64,000 bases of DNA from Gemmatimonadota bacterium (GTDB lineage: Bacteria; Latescibacterota; UBA2968; UBA8231): positions 37,661 through 101,660 of the forward strand of contig VXML01000067.1 of the NCBI GenBank assembly GCA_009841115.1. Direction: 5' to 3'. The notes beneath the pieces are model-generated. The model ran no database searches and was not told the origin of the DNA. It saw only the letters and a program-made list of their open reading frames with translations. Positions within the stretch are counted from its first letter, which is position 1. Each line of letters begins with the position of its first letter. The position numbers were made by a program, and so were the translations under genes. Positions 10,636-20,303 of the stretch are shown here, piece after piece.

Positions 10636-11271
10636 ATGGGAGGACAGAAACGAGAGTCTAGGACGGGGATGTGGACGGTGATCGAAAGTCTAGTGCTAGT
10701 GCTTATCATAGCCGCTTCGGTACCTTCTCCCCAAGCAGATGAACTAGTCTCGAACTTGGACGAAGCGAATGGAAGAGTCGCCAAGGTATGGTCCGCACAG
10801 CATCATGCCCAGACGTTCGCCACCGGGGGGCACGAGCCTGGATATCTAGTGGAGAGCGTAGAACTCGATGTGGCGGCGTGGACCGAGGATGCGAACGTCA
10901 CGGTGAGTGTGCATTCCGCGTGGAGTAGTGGAGGTCCTGGAGACCATCTCTATACGCTTGAGAATCCAACGCGGGGAACGGGCCGCAAGGTATTCACCGT
11001 GCGGAAGAGGGAGCGGGTGCGACTCGTCGGGCGCCAACCACACGCCATTGTCATTCGCAACACGGGAGGGAAAGGCAGCTTCAACCTCAATACGACGACG
11101 TCGATAAACCAGATCGACGAATCGGACTGGCAAATCGAGAACGCGAGGTGGACGACGAACCCGACCGAAGCCTTGGACAGGTGGGTTGGAGTGACTGGGA
11201 CTATCAAGATGCGGATCAATGATCGGGACGCGCCGAAATCGCCTGAGACTGAACTGGACCGCCGGAGGTAA
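10636..11271 (+). CDS. Secreted protein of unknown function with beta-rich domain
   Basis: 211 residues. An N-terminal hydrophobic segment at about 13-33 ends near SPQADE and reads as a signal peptide. The remainder is beta-rich and resembles the repeated extracellular domain found in some adhesin or fibronectin-like proteins, with the pattern AQTFATGGHEPGYLVESVEL; this family link is by eye only. GGAGGAAG lies 7 bases before the ATG. Its sigma-54 promoter and the two-component pair upstream suggest induction by the signal that kinase senses. No downstream partner is visible on this strand. Confidence 0.6.
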   Translation: MGGQKRESRTGMWTVIESLVLVLIIAASVPSPQADELVSNLDEANGRVAKVWSAQHHAQTFATGGHEPGYLVESVELDVAAWTEDANVTVSVHSAWSSGGPGDHLYTLENPTRGTGRKVFTVRKRERVRLVGRQPHAIVIRNTGGKGSFNLNTTTSINQIDESDWQIENARWTTNPTEALDRWVGVTGTIKMRINDRDAPKSPETELDRRR

Positions 11272-11485
11272 TGTCCTTATGCGGCTGTCAAAGTGTGGGC
11301 TTGCGGATTGCTTTCTGGTGTGGAACGTCGGTGGCTACCTTGGGGAGGGCAGGCCACTGACGCTGAGGGGCACCATTGCCGTCGAGACCGGTATCGATCT
11401 GGCGATGGTGTCCCTCGGAGGACGGAGTGAACCCGTGTCGGCGATTGCGTCGCACGGGTTCGCCCCGGCGGTAATTCCGACGCTT

Positions 11486-12625
11486 CTAATCCCACCACAC
11501 TTCGCCGGGGACCAGATGGGCGCGCAGCAGCTCTTCGTTTAACTCCACCCCAATCCCCGGCCGGTCGGGCACGGTGATGTACCCGCGATCGACTACGGGG
11601 CCGCCCCAATCCAGCGCGATATCGTCCCACCAAGGACAGTCGAGACCGTGGTGTTCCAGCGCCAGGAAATTCGGTGCGTTGGCGCATACGTGCGCTGACG
11701 CCACGGTACCCACGGGCGTGCAGATGTTGTGCGGCGCAAAGGCCAGCGAGTGCAACTCGCACAACTCGGCTACCTTTTTGCCTTCCTGTACCCCGCCAAA
11801 ACGGGGGATATCGGGCGTGATAATATCCGCGGCCCGGTTCTCGATCATGGGTCTGAGCCCATGACTCATCCAGTGATTTTCACCGCAGGCAATGGGCACG
11901 GAGGTGTGGTCGGTGACGTACTTTAGGGCGTCGAGATTTTCCGGCGGGGTTGGATCTTCGAGCCACAGGATGTCGATATCTTCCAGCCGGCGGGCCACCC
12001 TGAGCGCGTCTGCTGGCTGGTAACTCCAGTGCATATCGAGGCACAGCTCAACATCGGCGGGCAGGGCCTCGTAGGCTGCGTGGCTGACGGCGCTCATGTA
12101 CTCGACCTCGGGTCTGGACAGGGCGCGGTTGTGGGGGTCCTTGCGGTACTCTCCTGGAGCGCTGTTGTCGATATCGACCTTGACGACGGTGTATCCGGCT
12201 TCTACCCGCTGGCGTACTCCGTCGGCATAGGCTTCGGGCGATCGGTCGCCGGGCCGGGCTGTGTCGGCGTAGATGCGCACCCGATCCCGGTACTTGCCGC
12301 CGAGTAGCTGCCATAGGGGCAGGCCTGTCATCTTGCCGTGCAGATCCCACAGCGCCAGTTCAACCCCTGACAAGGCCAGCACAATACTGCCTCCCGAGGA
12401 CCCAGCGCCGATTAGTCCGCGGTAGATCTTCTGCGCCAGTCGGACTGGGTGGCGGGGGTCCTCACCGACGAGCAGTTCTTCCATGCGCGTGAGGATGTCT
12501 CGCACGCCGATGGGCAACTGCGCTTCGCCAATGCCGCAGATTCCCTCATCCGTTTCCACCTTGACCAGCGTCCACGTCCAGGGTATGCCCTGAACCATGA
12601 CGGATTTAATCCCGGTGATTTTCAC
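11486..12625 (-). CDS. Enolase-superfamily sugar-acid dehydratase/racemase (mandelate racemase-like)
   Basis: 379 residues with the two-domain enolase superfamily layout. The capping domain is about 1-115. Barrel metal ligands are Asp197 (in LDMHW), Glu223 (WLEDP) and Glu249 (GENHW); His199 next to the first ligand is the arrangement seen in acid-sugar dehydratases such as the D-mannonate and D-galactonate dehydratase groups. Lys149-x-Asp151 replaces the KxK pair, and FAPHNICTP supplies a late-barrel His. It probably dehydrates an aldonic or uronic acid. It is followed on the same strand side by an epimerase gene 43 bases away at 12669, which is transcribed first. Confidence 0.85.
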   Translation of the reverse strand: MKITGIKSVMVQGIPWTWTLVKVETDEGICGIGEAQLPIGVRDILTRMEELLVGEDPRHPVRLAQKIYRGLIGAGSSGGSIVLALSGVELALWDLHGKMTGLPLWQLLGGKYRDRVRIYADTARPGDRSPEAYADGVRQRVEAGYTVVKVDIDNSAPGEYRKDPHNRALSRPEVEYMSAVSHAAYEALPADVELCLDMHWSYQPADALRVARRLEDIDILWLEDPTPPENLDALKYVTDHTSVPIACGENHWMSHGLRPMIENRAADIITPDIPRFGGVQEGKKVAELCELHSLAFAPHNICTPVGTVASAHVCANAPNFLALEHHGLDCPWWDDIALDWGGPVVDRGYITVPDRPGIGVELNEELLRAHLVPGEVWWD

Positions 12626-12668
12626 GTAGGCAGCGCTCCGCTAAGAAAGTTATTTGTCCTGACGACTT

Positions 12669-13655
12669 CTAAGTGCGCAGTGCCCGCTCGAGGTCGAGGC
12701 GATCGGCCTCGAGGGCAGTACGGAAGACTTCGATTGTATCCCGGACTCCCTGGACCAGTGATCGGTACTGAAGAGGTCCGAGGGCTTGGTTCAGGACGCT
12801 GTCATCGGCGCTTGATGGATGCGGCAGCGGCGTTGGGTCGAATCCAACCTTGCCCGCCGACTCGGGGATAACCTCCTCGATTGCAGCGACGATTTGGGCC
12901 ATGGAGACCGTGCTGCCTCCCAGATTGTACACTGGGGCACCTTCCAGCTTGGTCCTGGCCGCGGCGATAAAGGCGGCGGCGACATCATCGGCGTGGTGAT
13001 AGACGAGGGTGCCGCCATAGGTGATCTCGTACTCACGGCCGAGCGCGGCGGCTAGCATGGCCTTGGTCGGGGTGGAGGTCCAGCCTTGGTCGCGGCCCGG
13101 TCCATACACTACGCACGGGCGCAGACCAATGCTGTGGACCGATTGCTCCCGCCAGTAAACCTGAGCCGTGCCTTCGTTGCACTGCTTGAACACCCCGTAG
13201 AGAGTTGGAGGCAGCAACGGAGCGTCGTGGGCGATCGGCCCCGGTGGGTACGCTTCTGGTTCACCGTACACTCCAAACGAGCTTGCAAAGACCAAGTTCT
13301 GAATTTGGTCGCGATGACGTGCGGCCGTTTCGAAGACGACGGTGGCCCCCACGACGTTTACCTTGGCTCCGCGCACTGGATCGGCCCGAACCAGAGGCAC
13401 CTGCATGGCTGCTAGGTGCAGGATATGAGTAATACCGCAGTCGATCACGACTCGCTCGAACTCGTCCAGATCCGCGATGTCTCCTTCGAGCAGTCGCACC
13501 TGGTCCAGTTCTTCGTCCGTCATGATCATCCTCAACCGATAGGGATCGCCGCCTAGGTCGTAGGTCCACACCGGCACCCCCTCGCGGACCAGCCGACGAA
13601 CCGCCCATGCACCCACGCAGCCGAGCGCCCCTGTTACTAAATACCGCTCATTCAT
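12669..13655 (-). CDS. NAD-dependent sugar epimerase/dehydratase, extended SDR
   Basis: 328 residues. The nucleotide-binding motif TGALGCVG is at 8-15, the catalytic Ser lies in FASSFGVYG, and the catalytic YGVFK carries Tyr and Lys. The full extended-SDR length indicates a nucleotide-sugar or sugar-acid epimerase or dehydratase. It lies just upstream of the enolase-superfamily gene on the same strand, so the two may form a sugar-acid catabolic pair. Confidence 0.85.
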   Translation of the reverse strand: MNERYLVTGALGCVGAWAVRRLVREGVPVWTYDLGGDPYRLRMIMTDEELDQVRLLEGDIADLDEFERVVIDCGITHILHLAAMQVPLVRADPVRGAKVNVVGATVVFETAARHRDQIQNLVFASSFGVYGEPEAYPPGPIAHDAPLLPPTLYGVFKQCNEGTAQVYWREQSVHSIGLRPCVVYGPGRDQGWTSTPTKAMLAAALGREYEITYGGTLVYHHADDVAAAFIAAARTKLEGAPVYNLGGSTVSMAQIVAAIEEVIPESAGKVGFDPTPLPHPSSADDSVLNQALGPLQYRSLVQGVRDTIEVFRTALEADRLDLERALRT

Positions 13656-13751
13656 ATATCGCCTTTATGAGAAAAATAAATCCGATTTTTCATTGCCTTG
13701 CAGATAACATATCGCGTTTCACCTAGCGGTCAATCCACGAGTAGCTGAACG

Positions 13752-13788
13752 CAAAGTAGAAGTCGCAGGACAAAGCGGCTGGCTGCGC
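13752..13788 (+). repeat. 37-bp direct repeat, copy 1
   Basis: Exact match of 37 bases with 16118-16154, where it is part of the Nudix gene and encodes KVEVAGQSGWLR. Here it lies in non-coding DNA just past the 3' end of the TonB receptor remnant. Beyond the 37 bases the flanks do not match. Confidence 0.9.
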
Positions 13789-13835
13789 TTCTGTGAAGCT
13801 GTGGATGATTTGGACGACGGCTGCAGCACGGCCGA

Positions 13836-15626
13836 TCAATTCCCCAGACGCAACCCAAAAAAAGGCATGATCGGCAACATGTAGCTAACCAGACGGCGGT
13901 AGTCCTCGTCCCAGTAATACTCGAAGACGTTGCGGCGGTTGAGCGCGTTGATGATTTCGAGATAGGCCGTGAACGTGCGACCGCCGACTGCACTGCGCCG
14001 CCAACTCAGGCGCACATCGAGGCGGCGGTAGGCCGGATAGCGCCGCGAATTGGTCGCCTCCCGAACGACGTTGCCATCGGTGTCGAACAGCGGCTCACCG
14101 TCTGAGCCAATGGCCACTGGAGTATAAGGGAAGCCGCTGCCGTAGCTGTAGCGCACATCGAATGACGAGCGCTTGGTCAGGCGCAAGCGTCCGATCAAGT
14201 CCAAGGTGTGGCGTTGATCGACGTCGCGGTAGTGCAGCGGGTCTTGGGGATTGCCCTCCTTGCTGACGCCCAGCGAATAACTGATCCAGCCCGACAGACG
14301 GGCGACCGTGGATGGTCGTCGCTGCAAGAAGACTTCGAGGCCGTAGGCATGGCCCCGACCACTGTTGTCGGGAATGGATTGGTAGGTCGAGTCGCGCGCT
14401 ACTACCAAATGGTCGAGGTGCTTGTAATAGCCTTCGAGTTTGGCTGTATGCGCTTGGCCGCGGTCCCACTCTAGTCCGGCGGTAACGTGCTGTGCCCGCT
14501 CTGTTTTTAGGACGATGGTTTCAAACAGATTCCACTCTATTTCGCGTTCAAAGCGCTCAAAGAGGCCGACGAAGTTGGGCGCTTGGTGGTAAAATCCCCA
14601 GCCAACCCGCCCCAGCAGGTCGCTCGTCAGAGCGTAGCTCAGCCCCAGACGGGGGCTAAGGACCCACTCGCGGGCAAAGGTCGAGTAATCCAGCCGCATT
14701 CCTGGTAGCACCAGCAAGCGGGGATGCCAGCGCCGCCACTCGTCCTGTAGGTAAAAGGCCGTGGTAGTAGAGGCGTTCTGTAGGCGAATGCTGCGCTCGA
14801 CCATGGTGCCGTCCTCGTCGCGCCGGTCGCTGGGTTCGCGCTCGTAATAGGCCGCTGAATCTTGGCGTATTTCCACAGTGATGTCGGTTATCAGGTCGGC
14901 CACGGTCAGACCCATTTGCAGATGGTGGTTGCGGCTGGCGATGTGGGTCAGATCCTCGCGGATATCTAGCTTGCGCATGTCTATATCGGCGCGGAAGAAT
15001 TCGTCTTCGGTGGTCAGGTCGAAAAACCAGTCGTCGTTGAAAAAGGACAGGGTTAAATCGGAGAGCGTTACATCGCTTATGGCGTTAGCCCAGCCGAGGC
15101 TGTACAGATTGTTGTCAAAGCCGCTTTTGAACTGGAATTTGTCGGCGGCGGTGAAAAAGTCCTCGTCGTCCTCGTCTTCCACATCCAGATCCTTGAGCAA
15201 GGCTCCTTCGTGCGAGTTCAGGACGTTGAGGTGTAGTTTCTGCTCTGGCCCTAAATCGTACACTAACTTGGCTTGATAGTCTCGGAAGAAGGGCAGGACC
15301 GTGCCTTTGGGGAGGCTGTCGAGGCGATTGAGCAACTGGTCGTAGTAGGTGCGGCGGGTGGCGGCGATCCACGAGCCGTTTTGGCGCGACCCGGGTAGTG
15401 GGCCTTCGACAAAGGCGCGCATGTCGATCAGGCTGGCACCGCCGCGCCAGCGCCGCCGCTCGCGCGCTCCTTCCCGGTTTTCGACTACCAACACCGCGGC
15501 GAGGCGGTCGCCGTATTGGGCGGGGAAGCCGCCGGGCAACAATTCGACCCGCTCGACCATATCGGGATTGAACATGCTCACCGGGCCGCCGAGTAACTTG
15601 AGCCGGTACGGGTTGAATACCGGCAC
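13836..15626 (-). pseudogene. TonB-dependent outer membrane receptor, 5'-truncated
   Basis: 596 residues covering the end of the plug domain (PVFNPYRLKLLGG, then ERVELLPGGFPAQYGDRLA) and an apparently full set of beta-barrel strands ending with a hydrophobic residue run, FFGLRLGN. The signal peptide, any carboxypeptidase-like N-terminal domain, the TonB box and the first half of the plug are missing. Plug-like sequence can be followed upstream of the GTG at 15626 to about 15650 (LIVVDSVPVF), then homology ends and the frame stops at 15711-15713. No continuation is seen in the other frames. Without a signal peptide it should not reach the outer membrane, so I call it a remnant. Confidence 0.75.
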
Positions 15627-15761
15627 GCTATCGACGACGATAAGGCAGGGCGCATGGAGGATATTCCACGAGTGGCAAAAACCTTGACATTGTACATCCG
15701 TTCGCGAATACTAAAGTTCGCTATAGATAACCAAATTCCAAGACTCATTCTGGGTAACTCA

Positions 15762-16361
15762 ATGACCGCCATTATAGAAAAAGTAACGGGCTACGTGACC
15801 CGTCGCAGCGACTCAGGTGCGCCGGAACTCCTAGTATTTCAACCGCTCGACGTGGGAGTTCAGGTGCCGGCCGGCACTGTGGAGCCCGGCGAGGCTATCG
15901 ACGATGCCGCGCTGCGGGAGATGGTCGAAGAAACCGGTTTGACGGGACTGCGCCAGGTCCGCTACCTCGGCTCGATTGCAGTGCCGCTCGACGACCACAG
16001 TCGAGCGCCTCTGCAAGACGTGGTGCTGCGCAAAAGCCCTGGTCTTGAACAGGGGCTTGGTCTCCACGTGCCTCGGGCGCATTGGCTGAGGGTCATTGAA
16101 CGAGTCGAGGAGTATGCCAAAGTAGAAGTCGCAGGACAAAGCGGCTGGCTGCGCGCCGATGTACTCGCCGAGCGCATGGACCGGTATTTTTATCACTTTG
16201 AAGCGAGGACTTCAACGCCCGAGCGCTGGCAGGTACAGGATGCGGGCCACGCGCCGTGGGAATGCTATTGGGTTCCACTTTTTCCCAGACCCGTATTGGA
16301 CCATGAGCCCCAGGTCTGGGAGGACGAGTTTTACGAAAAATTACTCGCCAGTGTCGGCTAG
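15762..16361 (+). CDS. Nudix hydrolase
   Basis: 199-residue protein with a perfect Nudix box: Gly-x5-Glu-x7-Arg-Glu-x2-Glu-Glu-x-Gly, read in GTVEPGE and REMVEETGL, so a pyrophosphohydrolase of nucleoside diphosphate derivatives. The C-terminal part contains an SH3b-like stretch encoded by the 37-bp repeat (VEVAGQSGWLRADVL). The ATG at 15762 gives the normal N-terminus; an ATG at 15654 would add an unrelated extension. Transcribed divergently from the receptor remnant. The substrate is unknown. Confidence 0.85.
   Translation: MTAIIEKVTGYVTRRSDSGAPELLVFQPLDVGVQVPAGTVEPGEAIDDAALREMVEETGLTGLRQVRYLGSIAVPLDDHSRAPLQDVVLRKSPGLEQGLGLHVPRAHWLRVIERVEEYAKVEVAGQSGWLRADVLAERMDRYFYHFEARTSTPERWQVQDAGHAPWECYWVPLFPRPVLDHEPQVWEDEFYEKLLASVG
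16118..16154 (+). repeat. 37-bp direct repeat, copy 2 (inside the Nudix gene)
   Basis: Identical to 13752-13788. The two copies are in the same orientation, 2366 bases apart, and bracket the truncated TonB receptor gene. Confidence 0.9.
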
Positions 16362-16385
16362 CCTGAAAAACGCTATATCCGGCCA

Positions 16386-17714
16386 CTATTGGCTCAGGCG
16401 GTCGAGGACATTGCGGGTGATCTGGGCGACGACTGCGTCTCCTTTAAGCCCGTGCGACCAGTCGGTCGTCCCAGCTGTGAACACTGTACCGCTGCGAGTG
16501 TAGAGGCCCATGACCGCCGCGCCCTCCCGGCTCTTTTCCCAACGCTCGTACCACTCGCAGTCGTCCGAGTGCCATCGCGCCGGGGCGGTGCATAAGATGG
16601 TAAAGTCGGTCGGAGTGCCATAAGTCCCTTTGGGTACTGGTAGCCCGTTTTCCAGCACGAACTCGCAGCCGTCGCACTCGTAGCCGACGATGGTGTGCTC
16701 GCCCCCAAAAGTGTCGTCGCGCTGCAAGCCCGTTCCCGCGAAAACCCAGTGCTCCGGGCGATGGACTGTAAACGCCCCAGACCCGTCCATGTATTGCCCG
16801 TGGCTTAAGTGATAGCCTCCGTAGAGGAAGCCGACGCCGGTCAGTTCGTTTTCTGGCCGGCCCACGAGGTGGTGGCTCCACAAGGTCGAAAGGTCGGCAT
16901 AGTCTCCAGCGGCGTAAGCTGGGTCCATGTTGAACTGTTGCTTCCAGCACACTAACGCCCGGCCTTCATCCTCGCTGCGCACCCGCCAGCACACGGAGTT
17001 GCCGCTGAAAAACGCGGCGTTGCCCCCGGCGGCGATGTAGGCTTCAAGGTGATCGCGCATGGGAGCCGACCAGTATTCGTCGTGTCCCACGCTGAGCACG
17101 AGCCGGTAGTTGTCCAACAGTTCAGGATGCCATTCGAGGTCGGAATTGGCGCAGTAGTCGAGCGCGTATCCAGCGCTCTCCGCCCACTCGACAAAGTCTC
17201 GCTCCCAGTGGTCGAACAGCCCAGCTAGCGGACGGTCGAAGGAGACGCGATGCCCCTGCAAGCCGCCGCGGCCGTGATAGCTATAGAAGCTGTAGCCGCC
17301 CCAGTTGTTGTAGGCACTGTAGGTATTGGTGGCTAGCTGGAGGAGGATGCGAGCGTCCGTGGGGCCAGCCGGGCGGACGATGAAAAACCCCCGGCTCTCG
17401 GTCGTGCGCCGCCCCCGCCGCACGAATTTGCCGCCTTGGTCCTCGACGCGCAGCGCAAACTCGTAATACCCACTGCGCCAGTCGTCCGGCACTTCCAAGG
17501 AGTGGGAAACCAGCCAGCCGCAGCCATTAGACGAAGCGTCTTCTGGCACTGGATAGGACGATCCAGGCAGTTGGTCTTGTTGCCATACGACTTCGCGCTC
17601 GGCACCGATTCGCGTCACTTCCAGCGTGTACTGATCCGCACTGGTGGACACGTGAAAGCGCACCTGTTCGCCGGCTTGGTAGCTGAGTTGGTCGGTGTAG
17701 CCTTCGACGAACAT
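16386..17714 (-). CDS. N,N-dimethylformamidase beta-subunit-like domain protein
   Basis: 442 residues resembling the large-subunit domain of N,N-dimethylformamidase: a beta-sandwich start (SYQAGEQVRFHVSTSA) and then a glutamine-amidotransferase-like core with YNNWGGYSFYSYHG, VLSVGHDEYWS and AAFFSGNSVCWRVR. No small subunit gene is visible, so activity on dimethylformamide is not implied; many genomes carry such domains with unknown substrates. Its ATG overlaps the last base of the proS stop codon (TAATG), indicating translational coupling. Confidence 0.75.
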   Translation of the reverse strand: MFVEGYTDQLSYQAGEQVRFHVSTSADQYTLEVTRIGAEREVVWQQDQLPGSSYPVPEDASSNGCGWLVSHSLEVPDDWRSGYYEFALRVEDQGGKFVRRGRRTTESRGFFIVRPAGPTDARILLQLATNTYSAYNNWGGYSFYSYHGRGGLQGHRVSFDRPLAGLFDHWERDFVEWAESAGYALDYCANSDLEWHPELLDNYRLVLSVGHDEYWSAPMRDHLEAYIAAGGNAAFFSGNSVCWRVRSEDEGRALVCWKQQFNMDPAYAAGDYADLSTLWSHHLVGRPENELTGVGFLYGGYHLSHGQYMDGSGAFTVHRPEHWVFAGTGLQRDDTFGGEHTIVGYECDGCEFVLENGLPVPKGTYGTPTDFTILCTAPARWHSDDCEWYERWEKSREGAAVMGLYTRSGTVFTAGTTDWSHGLKGDAVVAQITRNVLDRLSQ

Positions 17715-19483
17715 TATCCTGAGTACTCCACTTCTACCACTCGCTCGTCTAACTCGCGTTGCAACTTCTCCACTTGTTCCACCACGTACTCTACCGCCTG
17801 CTCTACCGGCGTCTCGCGCCGCTCTTTTTCGCGCCGCAGTTTGACCTCGACAATCCCCTGCTGCAAACCGCGATCCCCCACCGTCACCCGCACAGGTATC
17901 CCAATCAGGTCGGCGTCGTTGAACTTGACCCCTGGGTTTTCCCGGCGGTCGTCGAGGAGCACTTCAATGCCGCGTTCCTCAAGGTCGGCGTAGAGTTGTT
18001 CGCCCGCGTCTTGTGCTGCGCCTGCGCCCTTGGCGAGGAGGACGATGTGTACTTGGTAGGGCGCGACGGCAATGGGCCAGATCAAGCCGTCTTCGTCGTG
18101 GTATTCCTCGGCGATACAGGCCAGCAGCCGCCCCACGCCGATCCCGTAAGACCCCATGACGACTGGCTGCGCTTTGCCCTCGGCGTCGAGGAAATCCCCG
18201 CCCAGTGCCTCGGTGAATTTGGTGCCGAGTTGGAAGATGTTGCCCACTTCCACTCCGCGCGATTCGCGCATTGCTGCCCCGCAGTCAGGGCAGCAATCGC
18301 CTTGCCGGGCGGAGGCGATATCGGCAACCACGTTGGCTGTATAATCGCGGCCGTGGTTTACATTGGCGAGGTGGTAGCCCGGTTCGTTGGCACCGGCTAC
18401 TAGATTGGGCGAGGACGCCACGGAGTCATCGACGACGACTAGCGCTCCCTCGACGCCGATGGGTGAGCCATAGCCCGGCTCTACGCCGACTGCGCGTATT
18501 TCCTCGTCCCGCGCTGGCCACATTTCGAGCGCGCCGACCGCGTTGGCCAGCTTGGTTTCGTTGACTTCCATGTCGCCGCGTATGACGGCCAGTACAAACG
18601 CGTCCTGTTTGTCCCGACCGTCGCCGACGGTGGCCATCAGGAAGAGCGCCTTGGCCGTCTTGTGCGCGGGGATGTCGAGCAGCGCGGTCAGTTCCTCGAT
18701 GGTCGTGGTATTGGGCGTGGCGATTTTCTTGGGCGCGGCGGGCTCTTCTTCCGGATTGGCCTGTTTGGCGAAGGTAGCGATTTGGCGGTTGGCCGAGTAC
18801 CCGCAGCCGTCGCACAACAGCAGGGTGTCTTCGCCGATCGGCGTCAGGTACATGTATTCGTGGGCCAGCTCGCCGCCCATCATCCCGGTGTCCGAGCGGA
18901 CTGCGAGGACGTCGAGGCCGCAGCGCTGGAAGATGTTGAAGTACTGCTGGTAATGAGCGCGGTATTGCTTTTCAAGGCCCTCCCAGTCGGCGTCGAGGCT
19001 GTAGGAGTCCTTCATGGTGAACTCGCGCACTCGGATGAGGCCCGAGCGGGGGCGGGGATCGTCGCGCCACTTGGTCTGGATATGATAGACTAACTGAGGC
19101 AGTTGCTTGTAGGATTTGATCTCGCGGCTGACTAAGTCGGCTACTACTTCCTCATGGGTCATGGCCAGCACCATGTCGCGCTCGTTTTTGTCTTGGAAGC
19201 GCCCCATCTCCGTGCCAACTGCGTACCAACGCCCCGTCCGCTGCCAGAGTTCGGCCGGATGCACCACCGGCATGGTGATCTCCTGACCGCCGATGGCGTC
19301 TATCTCGTGGCGGATAATGTCTTCGATCTTGCGCATTGACCGCTGTGCCAAGGGCAAATAGCTGAAGATGCCGCTGGCCAGCGGGCGGATAAAGCCAGCC
19401 CGCAACAAGAGCTGGTGACTGGCGACCTCCACGTCGGCAGTAACTTCGCGCAAGGTCTGGCTGAAAAGCCGACTCATTCGCAT
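17714..19483 (-). CDS. proS: Prolyl-tRNA synthetase
   Basis: 589-residue class II synthetase of the bacterial type. The catalytic core begins MSRLFSQTLREVTADVEVAS. Motif 2 region LIRVREFTMKDSYS is present, the YbaK-like editing domain is inserted at about 240-400, and a C-terminal anticodon-binding domain follows VAPYQVHIV. The ATG at 19483 is chosen because the frame upstream has no protein-like sequence; GAGAGGA lies upstream, and an ATG two codons later is equally possible. It charges tRNA-Pro in the cytoplasm. No leader peptide or attenuator rich in Pro codons is seen upstream. Confidence 0.95.
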   Translation of the reverse strand: MRMSRLFSQTLREVTADVEVASHQLLLRAGFIRPLASGIFSYLPLAQRSMRKIEDIIRHEIDAIGGQEITMPVVHPAELWQRTGRWYAVGTEMGRFQDKNERDMVLAMTHEEVVADLVSREIKSYKQLPQLVYHIQTKWRDDPRPRSGLIRVREFTMKDSYSLDADWEGLEKQYRAHYQQYFNIFQRCGLDVLAVRSDTGMMGGELAHEYMYLTPIGEDTLLLCDGCGYSANRQIATFAKQANPEEEPAAPKKIATPNTTTIEELTALLDIPAHKTAKALFLMATVGDGRDKQDAFVLAVIRGDMEVNETKLANAVGALEMWPARDEEIRAVGVEPGYGSPIGVEGALVVVDDSVASSPNLVAGANEPGYHLANVNHGRDYTANVVADIASARQGDCCPDCGAAMRESRGVEVGNIFQLGTKFTEALGGDFLDAEGKAQPVVMGSYGIGVGRLLACIAEEYHDEDGLIWPIAVAPYQVHIVLLAKGAGAAQDAGEQLYADLEERGIEVLLDDRRENPGVKFNDADLIGIPVRVTVGDRGLQQGIVEVKLRREKERRETPVEQAVEYVVEQVEKLQRELDERVVEVEYSG

Positions 19484-19590
19484 GGTTTTACATTCCTCTC
19501 TGCTTATTTGGCAGACGCGAGCGGAGTAACGTAGCGCATCGCGCAGTTGCACTCAACTCCGCTGGCGATGGTTGCGATGAAGCTGTCTAT

Positions 19591-20298
19591 CTAAAGTCCC
19601 CGATTGAGGGCCACCGCGCGCATTGCCCGATACATGCACGACAACGACACCAGCACCCAAATCAAGGCGATCAGATACGCCAGATAGGGCACCTGCAACG
19701 GATCTATTCCCCAATAGGCCGACAATATCCCAGCGTCCGTCCGCTCTGTATAATACCACAAGTCGGTGCGGAAGTCGTAGAGACTGTACAGGCACAGCAT
19801 CACCCCCATCCACACCGCGCCGATGCTCGCCATCCGTCGCGACTTGCAGGCCATGATGCACAGGACCAGTCCGCCGCCGATCCCCAACACAAAATCAACG
19901 CTCCCCTCTTCCAGCGGCGTGTAGATCAGGGTCATCCCCGCGCAGGCCGCGCCAATGCACAGCAAGACCAAACGCTGCGCCTGCGGATAAAGCGAGGTGT
20001 ACATCAGCAATGCCCCCCACAGCGCCGACCCTACGTAGCCCGCCGCGCTAATCAGCGGGAAGAATCCCCCCTTCGTCAGGGTGTGCCCGGACTCATTCCA
20101 ATGAGTACGGATTTCGAGGACCTCGCCGCCGGTGATCAGGGCTGCTGCCGCGTGATTGACCTCGTGGACTAGCACCACGAAGAAGCGGAACGGCTTGATC
20201 AGCGCGGTGTCCCAAAAGGCCAGCGCCAGCCCCGTGCAAAGGAGATAGTAGCGAAATTGCCAGAAGACCTCGGCGATGTAGCGGATGCGGCGGAACAT
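19591..20298 (-). CDS. M50-like membrane metallopeptidase
   Basis: 235-residue integral membrane protein with about six hydrophobic segments. The zinc motif HEVNH (His45, Glu46, His49) sits in the second hydrophobic region (FFVVLVHEVNHAAAALITGG), and Gly-rich GGEV follows, which fits the M50B-like peptidase family. Probably an intramembrane protease or a relative of unknown target. It lies 5 bases downstream of thrS on the same strand and is likely cotranscribed with it. Confidence 0.75.
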   Translation of the reverse strand: MFRRIRYIAEVFWQFRYYLLCTGLALAFWDTALIKPFRFFVVLVHEVNHAAAALITGGEVLEIRTHWNESGHTLTKGGFFPLISAAGYVGSALWGALLMYTSLYPQAQRLVLLCIGAACAGMTLIYTPLEEGSVDFVLGIGGGLVLCIMACKSRRMASIGAVWMGVMLCLYSLYDFRTDLWYYTERTDAGILSAYWGIDPLQVPYLAYLIALIWVLVSLSCMYRAMRAVALNRGL

Positions 20299-20303
20299 GG
20301 CCG

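Noticed and set aside
11219..11542. 107-codon plus-strand frame after the secreted protein
   Set aside because: No ribosome site, no domain-like pattern, and it runs into the antisense of the enolase-superfamily gene.
15578..15772. Continuation of the TonB receptor N-terminus in another frame
   Set aside because: The other minus-strand frame (about 64 codons) has no plug, TonB-box or signal-peptide features, so a simple frameshift does not explain the missing front.
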